Positions 41,245-48,861 of a stretch of 64,000 nt of DNA are shown in pieces. The first letter of the stretch is position 1. Each line of letters begins with the position of its first letter. This DNA comes from DAHVFK01 sp963755395 (GTDB lineage: Bacteria; Pseudomonadota; Gammaproteobacteria; Burkholderiales; SG8-39): the NCBI GenBank assembly GCA_963755395.1, contig CAVWJJ010000004.1, positions 769,253-833,252 on the forward strand. Direction: 5' to 3'. The notes beneath the pieces are model-generated. The model had not been told where the DNA came from. It searched no databases and saw only the letters and a list, made by a program, of their open reading frames with translations. Position numbers and translations under genes: made by a program.

Positions 41245-42600
41245 ATGAGACTGGTCCCGCCGCGCGTGATGCCGCCCGCGAAGCCGCTCGGGCGCCTGGC
41301 GTTCGCGGCCCGCTTCGTGCGCAACCCGCTCGAAGTGGTGCCGCGCGAGGCCTACGAGACCGAGTTCTTCCGCTCGGGCGAGGGCGCCGCGCGCGCCTGG
41401 GTCACGGGGCCGGCGCTGCTCAAGCAGGTCCTGCTCGACGAGCGCGAGAAGTTCCAGAAGCTGACCCAGATCCGGCTGCTCTCGCCGCTGCTGGGACACG
41501 GCCTGCTCACCAGCGAGGGCGCCGAGTGGAAGTGGCAGCGCCAGGCCTGCGCGCCGATGTTCCGCCATCACGACCTGCTCGGCTTCGTGCCGGTGTTCGT
41601 ACGCGCCGCGCAGGGGCTGCTCGCGCGCTGGCGCGCCGCCCCCGGCGCGCCGCAGGCCGCTGTTCAGCAGGTGGACCGCGACGTCACGCGCGCGACCTTC
41701 GAGGTGATCTCGGCCACGCTGCTGCCCTCGGCCGACGCCACCATCGGGCCCGTGCTCGAGCGCTCGATCGGCAGCTTCCAGCGCTCGGGCGGCTGGGCCC
41801 AGCTCTACGCCTCGGTGCGCGCGGCGCGCTGGCTGCCGCACCCTGGCACGGCCGCAGGGCGACGCGCGGTGATCGCCCTGCGCTCGGCGGTCGCGGCGCT
41901 GATCCGCGAGCGGCGCGCCGGCGGCGGCCCGGACGACCTGATGCATCGCCTGATGGCGGCGCGCGATCCGGAGAGCGGCCAGGCGATGGACGACGAGCGC
42001 CTGATCGACAACCTGCTCACCTTCTACCTCGCCGGACACGAGACCACGGCGCGCGCGCTTTCCTGGACGCTCTATCTTCTTTCGCGCTCGCCCGAGTGGA
42101 GCGCAGCGCTCGAGCAGGAAGTCGCGCAAGTCACCGGCGGTGCGCCGGTCGAGGCAACGCACATCGAGCGCCTGGTGCTTACGCAGCAGGTGCTCAAGGA
42201 ATCGATGCGCCTGTTTCCGCCGGTGCCGATGATGAGCCGCCAGGCGGTGGCCGACACCACGCTCGGCGGGCACGCGATCCGCGCCGGCAGCTCGCTGATC
42301 ATCCCGATCTACGCCATCCAGCGCCACGTCGTACGCTGGGAGGACCCGCACGCGTTCGATCCCGCGCGCTTCGCGCCGGACAAGGAGGCCGCGCTGGGGC
42401 GCTACCAGTACCTGCCGTTCGGCGCCGGGCCGCGCATCTGCATCGGCATGGCCTTCGCCATGATCGAGGCCAGCGCGATCCTCGCCGCGCTGCTGCAGCA
42501 GGCGCGCTTCACCCCCGCGCCGGGCCCCGAGCCCTATCCCGTGGCGCGCGTCACCCTGCTTCCCCGCGGCGGAATGCCCTTGCGGGTCGCGCTCAGGTAG
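41245..42600 (+). CDS. Cytochrome P450
   Basis: This 451-residue protein has all P450 marks. They are the I-helix AGHETTARAL, the ExxR pair in LKESMRLFPPVPMMSRQA, and the heme-thiolate loop FGAGPRICIGMAFAMIE with the cysteine ligand. The N-terminus has no clear membrane anchor, so it is probably soluble. It inserts one oxygen atom into a lipophilic substrate with electrons from a ferredoxin or reductase not seen nearby. GGAGCTGCG precedes the ATG. An SDR gene converges from the right and could oxidise the alcohol formed, but this is inference. Confidence 0.93.
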   Translation: MRLVPPRVMPPAKPLGRLAFAARFVRNPLEVVPREAYETEFFRSGEGAARAWVTGPALLKQVLLDEREKFQKLTQIRLLSPLLGHGLLTSEGAEWKWQRQACAPMFRHHDLLGFVPVFVRAAQGLLARWRAAPGAPQAAVQQVDRDVTRATFEVISATLLPSADATIGPVLERSIGSFQRSGGWAQLYASVRAARWLPHPGTAAGRRAVIALRSAVAALIRERRAGGGPDDLMHRLMAARDPESGQAMDDERLIDNLLTFYLAGHETTARALSWTLYLLSRSPEWSAALEQEVAQVTGGAPVEATHIERLVLTQQVLKESMRLFPPVPMMSRQAVADTTLGGHAIRAGSSLIIPIYAIQRHVVRWEDPHAFDPARFAPDKEAALGRYQYLPFGAGPRICIGMAFAMIEASAILAALLQQARFTPAPGPEPYPVARVTLLPRGGMPLRVALR

Positions 42601-42602
42601 GA

Positions 42603-43394
42603 CTACTTTGCGCGCCAGCCGCCGTCCACGACCAGCGCGTGGCCGCTGACGTACTTTGCGTCGTCCGACGCCAGGAAGGCGACCGCCGCGGCGACGTCCT
42701 CCGGCGTGCCACGCACGCCCGCGGGCACCAGCGCACGCACCTGCTCGTCGCTCACCGCGACGCCGCGCCCGCTCATGTCGGGCACGCCGGGTCCGAGGAT
42801 CGATTGCGAGTGCGCGCGCAGGCCGGTCGGGATCGCGCCCGGGCAGACGCAATTCACGCCGATGCCGCGCGCGGCGTAGCGCACCGCCATCTGGCGCGTG
42901 AGCCCGACCACGCCGTGCTTGGCGGCGATGTAGGCCGCGCCGCCGCCGGTGCCGTTCAAGCCCGCGACCGAGGCCATGTTGACGATCCGCCCGCGAGCGC
43001 GCGGCAGCATCTCCGCCAGCGCGCGCTTGCAGCCGAGGAAGGTGCCGGTGAGGTCGATCTCGATCACGCGGCGCCAGAGCGACTCGTCCATGTCGTCGAC
43101 GTCGAAGTAGCCGTCGAGCACGCCTGCGTTGTTGATCATGATCTCGAGCGGCCCGAGCGCGAGCACCGCCTTGGTGAGCGCGGCGTCGAGCTCGGCCGCG
43201 CGGCTCACGTCGGCGCCGTAGCCCTCGGCGCGCCCGCCGGCCGCGGCGATGCGCTTCGCGGTGTCGCGCGCCGCGGCGGGGTCGATGTCAATCGCCGCCA
43301 CCGCGGCGCCATCGGCCGCGAGCCGCTCGGCGATCGCGCGCCCCAGCCCCGATCCGGCCCCGGTCACGGCCGCCATTCGCTTGTCGAGTGTCAT
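42603..43394 (-). CDS. Short-chain dehydrogenase/reductase, NAD(P)-dependent
   Basis: This 263-residue classical SDR has cofactor motif TGAGSGLGRAIAE, aspartates in AIDID favouring NAD, the INNAG motif, the catalytic serine in NMASVAG and the tyrosine-lysine in YIAAKHG. The C-terminal SGHALVVDGGW is standard. It resembles 3-oxoacyl reductases and hydroxysteroid dehydrogenases. It is convergent with the P450 gene, with 2 bp between the stops. Confidence 0.9.
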   Translation of the reverse strand: MTLDKRMAAVTGAGSGLGRAIAERLAADGAAVAAIDIDPAAARDTAKRIAAAGGRAEGYGADVSRAAELDAALTKAVLALGPLEIMINNAGVLDGYFDVDDMDESLWRRVIEIDLTGTFLGCKRALAEMLPRARGRIVNMASVAGLNGTGGGAAYIAAKHGVVGLTRQMAVRYAARGIGVNCVCPGAIPTGLRAHSQSILGPGVPDMSGRGVAVSDEQVRALVPAGVRGTPEDVAAAVAFLASDDAKYVSGHALVVDGGWRAK

Positions 43395-43467
43395 TCTGCC
43401 TCCTCTGATTAACCCGAATCGGCCTGCCTTGCGTTTAAGCTGTTACCTGCAACGCAAAGGAGCTCGC

Positions 43468-44958
43468 ATGCGACCCATTGTGACATTCTGCCTGCTCGCC
43501 TTTCCGCTCGCCGCGGCCGCGGCCGGCGACGCGCTCACCATCTACAGCTCGGCGCAGCCGGGCGCGATCCGGCCCGAGCAGTTCCGCGGCGGCGGCGGCG
43601 GCGCGGTACCGGGCTACGCGGTGGTGCGCCATCTGCGCGAGCTCGCGCTCGAGCCGGGGCAGAACACCGTTCGCTTTTCCGACGTCGCGGCGCTGATCGA
43701 TCCGACCACGGTGAGCTTCGAGTCGCTCACCGACCCCAAGGGCACGCGCGTGGTGGAGCAGAACTTCCAGTTCGACCTGGTCAACACGCAGAAGCTGCTC
43801 GAGAAATACATCGACCGCACGATCAGCGTCGACCAGGTGCGCGGCAGCGGGGTCGAGACCTTCCGCGGCACGCTGCTGTCGACCGCCGGCGGCTACGTGC
43901 TGCGGCGCGAGGACGGCAGCGTGCAGCTGCTGTCGAGCAGCGCCGGGGTGCACCTGCCCGAGCTGCCGGGCGGGCTGATCACGCGCCCGACCCTGGTTTG
44001 GGACATCGTCGCGGCGCACGGCGGCAAGCAGCGCGCGCGCGTGTCGTACCAGACCGGCGGCATCACCTGGTGGGCCGACTACAACCTGGCCTATGCCGAG
44101 GGCGCCGACGCCAACGCCTGCAAGCTCGACGTCGCCGCCTGGGTCAGCATCCTCAATCGCTCGGGCGCCGGCTACGACGAGGCGAAGCTCAAGCTGGTGG
44201 CCGGCGACGTGCAGCGCGCGCAGCCGCCGGGCTACGCGAGCGGCAACTATCCGATGGCGCGCGCCGTGCTCGAGTCGAAGGTCGCGGGCTTCGCGGAGAA
44301 AGCGTTCTTCGAGTACCACCTCTATACGCTCGGGCGGCCGACCACGCTGCCCGACCGCTCGACCAAGCAGATCGAGCTGTTCCCGGTCGCGCGCGGCGTG
44401 CCGTGCGAGAAGAAGCTCGTCTACTACGGCCTCGAGCCCGGCTGGCGCGGCTTCGGCCCGAGTCCGATCACCGACCGCAACGTCGGCGTGCAGAGCAACA
44501 AGAAGGTCGACGTCTACCTCTCGTTCATGAACTCGAAGCGCAACAACATGGGCATGCCGCTGCCCGCGGGCCGGGCGCGGGTCTCCAAGCTGGACGACGC
44601 CGACGGCACGCTGGAATTCATCGGCGAGGACAGCATCGACCACACGCCCAAGGACGAGCGCGTGCTGATCAAGCTCGGCTCGGCCTTCGACGTGGTCGGC
44701 GAGCGCAAGCAGCTCGCGTTCAGGCTCGACACCGCGCGCCGCACCATGAGCGAGCAGATCGAAGTGCGCCTGCGCAACCACAAGGACCAGCCGGTCACGG
44801 TCGAAGTGAAGGAGAACCTGTACCGCTGGGTCAACTGGGAGATCAGCGAGAAGACTCACGCCTACCGCAAGGAAGATGCGCGCACCGTCGTCTTCCCGCT
44901 GCACCTGCCCGCGAACGGCGAGCAGGTGCTGCGCTACACGGTCGACTACAGCTGGTGA
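43468..44958 (+). CDS. DUF4139 domain exported protein
   Basis: This 496-residue protein has a signal peptide (MRPIVTFCLLAFPLAAAAAG). The body has the DUF4139 signature region ITWWADYNLAY, KLVAGDVQRA and the C-terminal ENLYRWVNWEIS-EKTHAY with VFPLHLPANGEQVLRYTV. The domain is common in proteobacteria and resembles mucoidy-inhibitor-like proteins; the biochemical role is unknown. AAAGGAG lies 7 bases before the ATG. A REPIN-like inverted pair begins at the stop codon. Confidence 0.83.
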   Translation: MRPIVTFCLLAFPLAAAAAGDALTIYSSAQPGAIRPEQFRGGGGGAVPGYAVVRHLRELALEPGQNTVRFSDVAALIDPTTVSFESLTDPKGTRVVEQNFQFDLVNTQKLLEKYIDRTISVDQVRGSGVETFRGTLLSTAGGYVLRREDGSVQLLSSSAGVHLPELPGGLITRPTLVWDIVAAHGGKQRARVSYQTGGITWWADYNLAYAEGADANACKLDVAAWVSILNRSGAGYDEAKLKLVAGDVQRAQPPGYASGNYPMARAVLESKVAGFAEKAFFEYHLYTLGRPTTLPDRSTKQIELFPVARGVPCEKKLVYYGLEPGWRGFGPSPITDRNVGVQSNKKVDVYLSFMNSKRNNMGMPLPAGRARVSKLDDADGTLEFIGEDSIDHTPKDERVLIKLGSAFDVVGERKQLAFRLDTARRTMSEQIEVRLRNHKDQPVTVEVKENLYRWVNWEISEKTHAYRKEDARTVVFPLHLPANGEQVLRYTVDYSW

Positions 44959-45035
44959 AAACCGGGGACAGACCCCGATTTTCACCGCAGCATTTTGATT
45001 TGCCTGAAGGAAATCGGGGTCTGTCCCCGGTTTTC
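44957..45035. repeat. REPIN-like inverted pair, copy B
   Basis: Two arms, at 44957-44983 (core GGGGACAGACCCC) and 45010-45035 (core GGGGTCTGTCCCC), are inverted copies of each other. They enclose a spacer containing TTTTGATTTGCCTGAAGG. Each arm is itself palindromic. The spacer is shared, in reverse orientation, with the element at 45672-45750. The element begins on the DUF4139 stop codon and may also end its transcript. Confidence 0.88.
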
Positions 45036-45078
45036 TGATTGCGGAACATTCGCGGGGCTTCGCTGCCAAACTTTTGCC

Positions 45079-45672
45079 ATGCCCCCTCCGAACTTGGCCG
45101 CGAGCCTGGTCGCGGGTTTCCTGACGCTCCAGCTTGCGCTCATGGCGGGCGCCGCGCGCGCAGCCGAGACCGACGCCGATCCGCTGGCCGAGCTCGCGCG
45201 GCCCGGGCGCCTGCTGCTGCTGCGCCACGCCAATGCACCCGGTGTCGGCGACCCCGCGGGCTTCGCGCTCGGCGACTGCCGTACCCAGCGCAACCTCGAT
45301 GCCGCCGGACGCAGGCAGGCGATCCGGCTGGGCGAGCGTCTGCGCGCTGCCGGCGTTGCGCGCGCCGTGGTCTACTCCAGCCAGTGGGGCCGCTGCCTCG
45401 AGACCGCGCAGCTGCTCGGGTTGGGTGAAGTGATCGCGCTGCCGGCGCTCAACTCCTTCTTCGGCCGGCCGCGCGAACGCGCGGGTCGTGCCGCGGCGCT
45501 GCGCGAGTTGCTCGGCGCGCTGCCCGCGGACGGGCCGGCCGTGGTCCTGGTCACGCACCAGGTCGTCATCACCGCGCTCACCGGCGGCTATCTCGCCTCG
45601 GGCGGCGGGGTGCTCCTCAGGCTCAACGGCACGAGTGCGCCGCGCGTGCTGGGAGAAATCGACCCGGAATAG
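45079..45672 (+). CDS. Histidine phosphatase superfamily protein
   Basis: This 197-residue protein has a signal-like N-terminus. The phosphoacceptor motif is LLLLRHANAPG and a second histidine is in LVTHQVVITAL. A region YSSQWGRCLETAQLLG is typical of the SixA/phosphoglycerate-mutase-like branch. It probably acts in the periplasm as a small phosphatase, with unknown substrate. It is flanked on both sides by REPIN-like elements, one of which starts on its stop codon. Confidence 0.83.
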   Translation: MPPPNLAASLVAGFLTLQLALMAGAARAAETDADPLAELARPGRLLLLRHANAPGVGDPAGFALGDCRTQRNLDAAGRRQAIRLGERLRAAGVARAVVYSSQWGRCLETAQLLGLGEVIALPALNSFFGRPRERAGRAAALRELLGALPADGPAVVLVTHQVVITALTGGYLASGGGVLLRLNGTSAPRVLGEIDPE

Positions 45673-45750
45673 AAATACCGGGGACAGACCGCGATTTCCT
45701 TCCGGCAAATCAAGACGCCGCGCTGGAAATCGGGGTCTGTCCCCGATTTG
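45672..45750. repeat. REPIN-like inverted pair, copy C
   Basis: The arms, at 45672-45699 and 45725-45750, carry GGGGACAGACCGC (one base off the palindrome) and GGGGTCTGTCCCC. The spacer includes CCTTCCGGCAAATCAAGACG, whose reverse complement closely matches the spacer of copy B. The same element is thus present in opposite orientation on the two sides of the phosphatase gene. Confidence 0.88.
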
Positions 45751-45760
45751 CCCGATTTGC

Positions 45761-46024
45761 TTACTTGCCGCCTGCCTGCTCCGTTACGCAGGACTTGTTG
45801 GCTTCCTCGCACTTGGTCTGGCAGGCTTCCATCGCGTCGTTGTCGGTGGTGGTCGCACGGCAGCGCTGCACACAACCCTCGAGCAGGCTGCCGCAGCCCG
45901 GCTTCTGTTCGTCGACGCTGAAGCTGCGGTACACGTAGTAAGCGCCGGCCGCGGCGAGTGCGAGCACCAGCAGCGCGCCGAACAGGTTCGCACCATGCTG
46001 CAACCGCGCGACTCGATACCACAT
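45761..46024 (-). CDS. Small cysteine-rich single-pass membrane protein, unknown
   Basis: This 87-residue protein has one membrane helix (about residues 14-33, LFGALLVLALAAAGAYYVY). Six cysteines follow in a regular pattern outside the membrane: CGSLLEGCVQRC, then CQTKC and a last C near VTEQ. The CX3C-like spacings suggest disulfides or a metal site as in CX9C proteins. I recognise no family. The neighbours do not suggest a role. Confidence 0.65.
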   Translation of the reverse strand: MWYRVARLQHGANLFGALLVLALAAAGAYYVYRSFSVDEQKPGCGSLLEGCVQRCRATTTDNDAMEACQTKCEEANKSCVTEQAGGK

Positions 46025-46164
46025 TTTCTTCTCCTAAGGTTGCACTGCAACATCCGCCCGGGCCCGGGCGCGGGTTCGCTGGCGGCATTGTCCGCGTGCT
46101 TCGAACGGGCCACAATGCTGACGTAAGCTAACGCTCCAAGAAATCTCAATCGGGAGGGGGAAGT

Positions 46165-46608
46165 ATGAAATCGATTACGCGCACACTCAGGCGCTCGCTG
46201 TGCATCGGGGCGGGCTCGGCGCTGCTGCTGGCGGGATGCGGCGGCGGAATGATGATGGGGGAAAACGGCGTTCACGTCGATCTTGGCGGCAGCCAGGAAG
46301 TGCCGGCGGTAGAATCCAACGGCACCGGCAGCGGCACCATCATGGTCGCCGCCAACGGTGCGGTGAGCGGCAGCGTCACGACCACCGACGTGCCGGGAAT
46401 CATGGCCCACATCCACGAGGGCGCGATTGGCAAGAACGGCCCGGTGATCATCCCGCTGAAGCAGACTGCGCCCAACGTCTGGAGCGTGCCTGCGGGTGCC
46501 AAGCTGACCGAGGCGCAGATGGCGGCCTACAAGAAGGGCGACCTGTACGTGAACGTCCACACCGTTGCGCACCGTGGCGGCGAGGTGCGCGGCCAAATCC
46601 TCCCCTGA
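46165..46608 (+). CDS. CHRD-domain lipoprotein
   Basis: This 147-residue protein has a lipobox (LLLAGC) making it a membrane-anchored lipoprotein. A CHRD domain follows, recognised from LGGSQEVPAVESNGTGSG, AHIHEGAIGKNGPVI and YVNVHTVAHRGGEVRGQI. CHRD domains occur in chordin and in many bacterial exported proteins of unknown role, with histidines that may bind metal. GGAGGGGG is 5 bases before the ATG. Confidence 0.9.
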   Translation: MKSITRTLRRSLCIGAGSALLLAGCGGGMMMGENGVHVDLGGSQEVPAVESNGTGSGTIMVAANGAVSGSVTTTDVPGIMAHIHEGAIGKNGPVIIPLKQTAPNVWSVPAGAKLTEAQMAAYKKGDLYVNVHTVAHRGGEVRGQILP

Positions 46609-47270
46609 GCGCAGCGCTCCCCGAAACGGTAGAGGTCGAAACCGCCGCGCGGCCCGACGCGGCGGTGATCTGGCTGCACGGCCTCGGCGCCGACGGCCAC
46701 GACTTCGAGCCGCTGGTGCCGATGCTCGGCCTGCCGCGCCGCCTCGCGCTGCGCTTCGTCTTCCCGCATGCGCCTGAGCGCCCGGTGACGATAAACATGG
46801 GCATGCGCATGCGCGCCTGGTACGACATCGTGGGCCCCGGCGGCGGAGCGGAGGATTCGGCCGGGATCCACGAATCGCAGGCGCTGCTCGAGGGCCTGAT
46901 CGCGCGCGAGCGCGAGCGCGGCATCGCTCCCGGCCGGATCGTGCTGGCCGGGTTCTCGCAGGGCGGGGCGATCGTACTGCACAGCGGCCTGCGCCACGCC
47001 GAGCGGCTGGCGGGCATCATGGCGCTGTCGACCTATCTGCCGCTGCCGGCCACGCTCGAGGCCGACCGCAGTCCGGCCAACGCCGACGTGCCGATCTTCA
47101 TGGCGCACGGCCTGAACGACGAGATGATCGGCATCGAGCGCGCGCGCGCCTCGCGCGACGCGCTCGAGGCGCTGGGCTACGCGGTTGCCTGGCACGAGTA
47201 CCCGATGGCCCACGCCGTGTGCGAGAAGGAGGTCACCGCGATCGCGGGCTGGCTCGCCGGGGTACTCTGA
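46605..47270 (+). CDS. Carboxylesterase/phospholipase-type alpha/beta hydrolase
   Basis: The 221 residues match the EstB-like carboxylesterase family. Present are the oxyanion region WLHGLGADGHDFEPLVP, the nucleophile motif GFSQGGAIVLHSG, the aspartate in HGLNDEMI and the histidine in YPMAHAVC. The frame lacks ATG, GTG or TTG at the expected N-terminus. A CTG at 46605 overlapping the CHRD stop (CTGA) gives a start at the usual place (SAALPETVEVETAA). A rare CTG start or a base error would explain this. It hydrolyses short-chain esters in the cytoplasm. Confidence 0.87.
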   Translation: MSAALPETVEVETAARPDAAVIWLHGLGADGHDFEPLVPMLGLPRRLALRFVFPHAPERPVTINMGMRMRAWYDIVGPGGGAEDSAGIHESQALLEGLIARERERGIAPGRIVLAGFSQGGAIVLHSGLRHAERLAGIMALSTYLPLPATLEADRSPANADVPIFMAHGLNDEMIGIERARASRDALEALGYAVAWHEYPMAHAVCEKEVTAIAGWLAGVL

Positions 47271-47273
47271 GGC

Positions 47274-47828
47274 GTGAAATTCAGGATCTCCGAGAACTCG
47301 CTTTACGCGGTGCTGATGCGCTCGCCCTGGTGGGTGAGCCTGCTGGTCGCCGCCGGCGTGTTCGCACTGGTGCGTCTGATCCTGCCCGAGCGCTACGCCG
47401 GGTTCGCGATTTCGCCTTTCGTGCTGATCGCGGCGCTCGCCGCCTGGCGCCAGCTGCGCGTGCCGCGCGGCGCCGCGCTGGAACGGAGGCTCGAGACGCT
47501 GCGCGCGCTGCCCTGGGAGGCGTTCGCTCCGCAGCTCGAGCAGGCCTGGCGGCGCGAGGGCTACCAGGTCGCGCGCTTCGCCGGCGCGGGCGCCGATTAC
47601 GAGCTCTCCAAGGCCGGGCGCAGCACCCTGGTCGCCTGCAAGCGCTGGAAAGCCTCGCGCACCGGGGTCGAGCCGCTGCGCGAGCTGGCCGCCGCGGCGA
47701 AGGCGCGCGGCGCGGCCGAAGGCAGCTACCTGACGCTGGGCGAGGTGACCGACACTGCGCGCGATTTCGCGGCCCGGAACGCGCTCAAGCTGCTCCAGGG
47801 CGCAGAGCTGGCGAAGCTGCTGGGGTGA
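47274..47828 (+). CDS. Membrane protein with degenerate Mrr-type restriction endonuclease domain
   Basis: This 184-residue protein starts at a GTG 3 bases after the esterase stop. Two membrane helices (about 18-33 and 42-57) precede an Mrr-like nuclease fold with EAFAPQLEQAWRREGYQV and DYELSKAGRSTLVACKRWK. In active Mrr nucleases the last block reads QxK; here it is ACK, so cleavage may be lost or altered. The family is found in many proteobacteria and its role is unknown. Confidence 0.78.
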   Translation: MKFRISENSLYAVLMRSPWWVSLLVAAGVFALVRLILPERYAGFAISPFVLIAALAAWRQLRVPRGAALERRLETLRALPWEAFAPQLEQAWRREGYQVARFAGAGADYELSKAGRSTLVACKRWKASRTGVEPLRELAAAAKARGAAEGSYLTLGEVTDTARDFAARNALKLLQGAELAKLLG

Positions 47829-47836
47829 ACGGGGGC

Positions 47837-48073
47837 TCAGCCCTGGTTGCGGTAGAAGCGCTCCAGCACCGCGTCGTCCGGCTGCTCCTTCTGCGCCGGC
47901 GCGGCCTGCGCGGCGGGGACGGAATCTTCCGGCGGCGTCACCCATCCCGCGAGCAGCGCATCGTCGTAGTTTTCGCCGGCACGGGTCTTTCCGCCGCGGG
48001 CGGGGTCCGCGGCTGCGCTTCGCTTCCAGAAGCCGCACAAGCCGAACATGATCGTCTCCGATTCCTTTGCCAT
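47837..48073 (-). CDS. Small hypothetical protein
   Basis: This 78-residue reading frame is rich in alanine and proline, with an N-terminal segment FGLCGFWKRS and a C-terminal DDAVLERFYRNQG. An internal ATG at 48049 would give 70 residues. It fills a space between convergent and divergent neighbours and has the usual GC-rich third positions. No family is recognised; it could be a chance frame. Confidence 0.5.
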   Translation of the reverse strand: MAKESETIMFGLCGFWKRSAAADPARGGKTRAGENYDDALLAGWVTPPEDSVPAAQAAPAQKEQPDDAVLERFYRNQG

Positions 48074-48168
48074 TGGACTCTCGATTCGTGCCGGCCGCTG
48101 TCAACAATTGCAAGGCGCCGGTAGACTGTCAGCCTTGCATGACACAACTCAACACTCATAGGACATCC

Positions 48169-48837
48169 ATGAAGAAGAACGCCGCACTTGCGATCGCGTT
48201 GACGCTCGCTGTGAGCAGCGCCGCCGCCGCCGACATGACCGAGCATCAGAAGGTGCTCTACGCCGTGGGCCAGGTCCTGGCCGACCAGGTGAGCGTGTTC
48301 TCGCTCACGCCCGAGGAGCTGAAATCGGTGCAGCGCGGCCTGCACGACGGGGTGACCGGCGCCAAGAACGAGGTCGACATGACCGTGTACGGCCCGATGA
48401 TCAAGCCGCTGGCCGCCGAGCGCGAGGCAGAGGCGGCGAAGAAGTCCGAAGCCAAGGGCCAGGCGCTGCTCGCGCGCGCCGCGGCGGAGAAAGGCGCCAC
48501 CAAGGGCGCCGACGGGATCATCTTCCGTTCGCTGCGCGCGGGCAGCGGCGCCTCGCCCAAGGCCACGGACACGGTGACCGTCAACTACCGCGGCACGCTG
48601 CCCGACGGCAGGGAGTTCGACAGCTCGTACAAGCGCGGCAAGCCCGCCGACCTGCCGCTCGAGGGCGTGATCAAGTGCTGGAGCTCCGGCCTGCAGATGA
48701 TGAAGGTCGGCGGCAAGGCCAAGCTCACCTGCCCCCCCGAGACCGCCTACGGCGAGCGCGGCGCGGGCGGCGTCGTGCCGCCCAACGCGACGCTGACGTT
48801 CGAGGTCGAGCTGCTCGCGATCAAGAAGACAAAATAG
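48169..48837 (+). CDS. FKBP-type peptidyl-prolyl isomerase, periplasmic
   Basis: This 222-residue protein has a signal peptide (MKKNAALAIALTLAVSSAAAA) and an N-terminal dimerisation domain (about 22-110). Its FKBP catalytic domain has VTVNYRGTLPDGREFDSSYKRGKPADLPL, CWSSGLQMMKVGGKAKLTCPP and GVVPPNATLTFEVELLAI as scattered key blocks. The layout is that of FkpA/Mip proteins, which catalyse proline isomerisation of exported proteins. The start was chosen at the signal peptide; the frame is open 34 codons further upstream. AGGAC lies 5 bases before it. Confidence 0.91.
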   Translation: MKKNAALAIALTLAVSSAAAADMTEHQKVLYAVGQVLADQVSVFSLTPEELKSVQRGLHDGVTGAKNEVDMTVYGPMIKPLAAEREAEAAKKSEAKGQALLARAAAEKGATKGADGIIFRSLRAGSGASPKATDTVTVNYRGTLPDGREFDSSYKRGKPADLPLEGVIKCWSSGLQMMKVGGKAKLTCPPETAYGERGAGGVVPPNATLTFEVELLAIKKTK

Positions 48838-48850
48838 GGACAGACCCTAT
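48834..48850. repeat. Variant REP-like palindrome, copy F
   Basis: ATAGGGACAGACCCTAT is a perfect palindrome around CAG apart from the centre. It shares the GGGACAGACCC core with the other copies but has different flanks. It overlaps the stop codon of the FKBP gene and lies 12 bases before the next start. Confidence 0.65.
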
Positions 48851-48861
48851 CTTCTGCTGCC

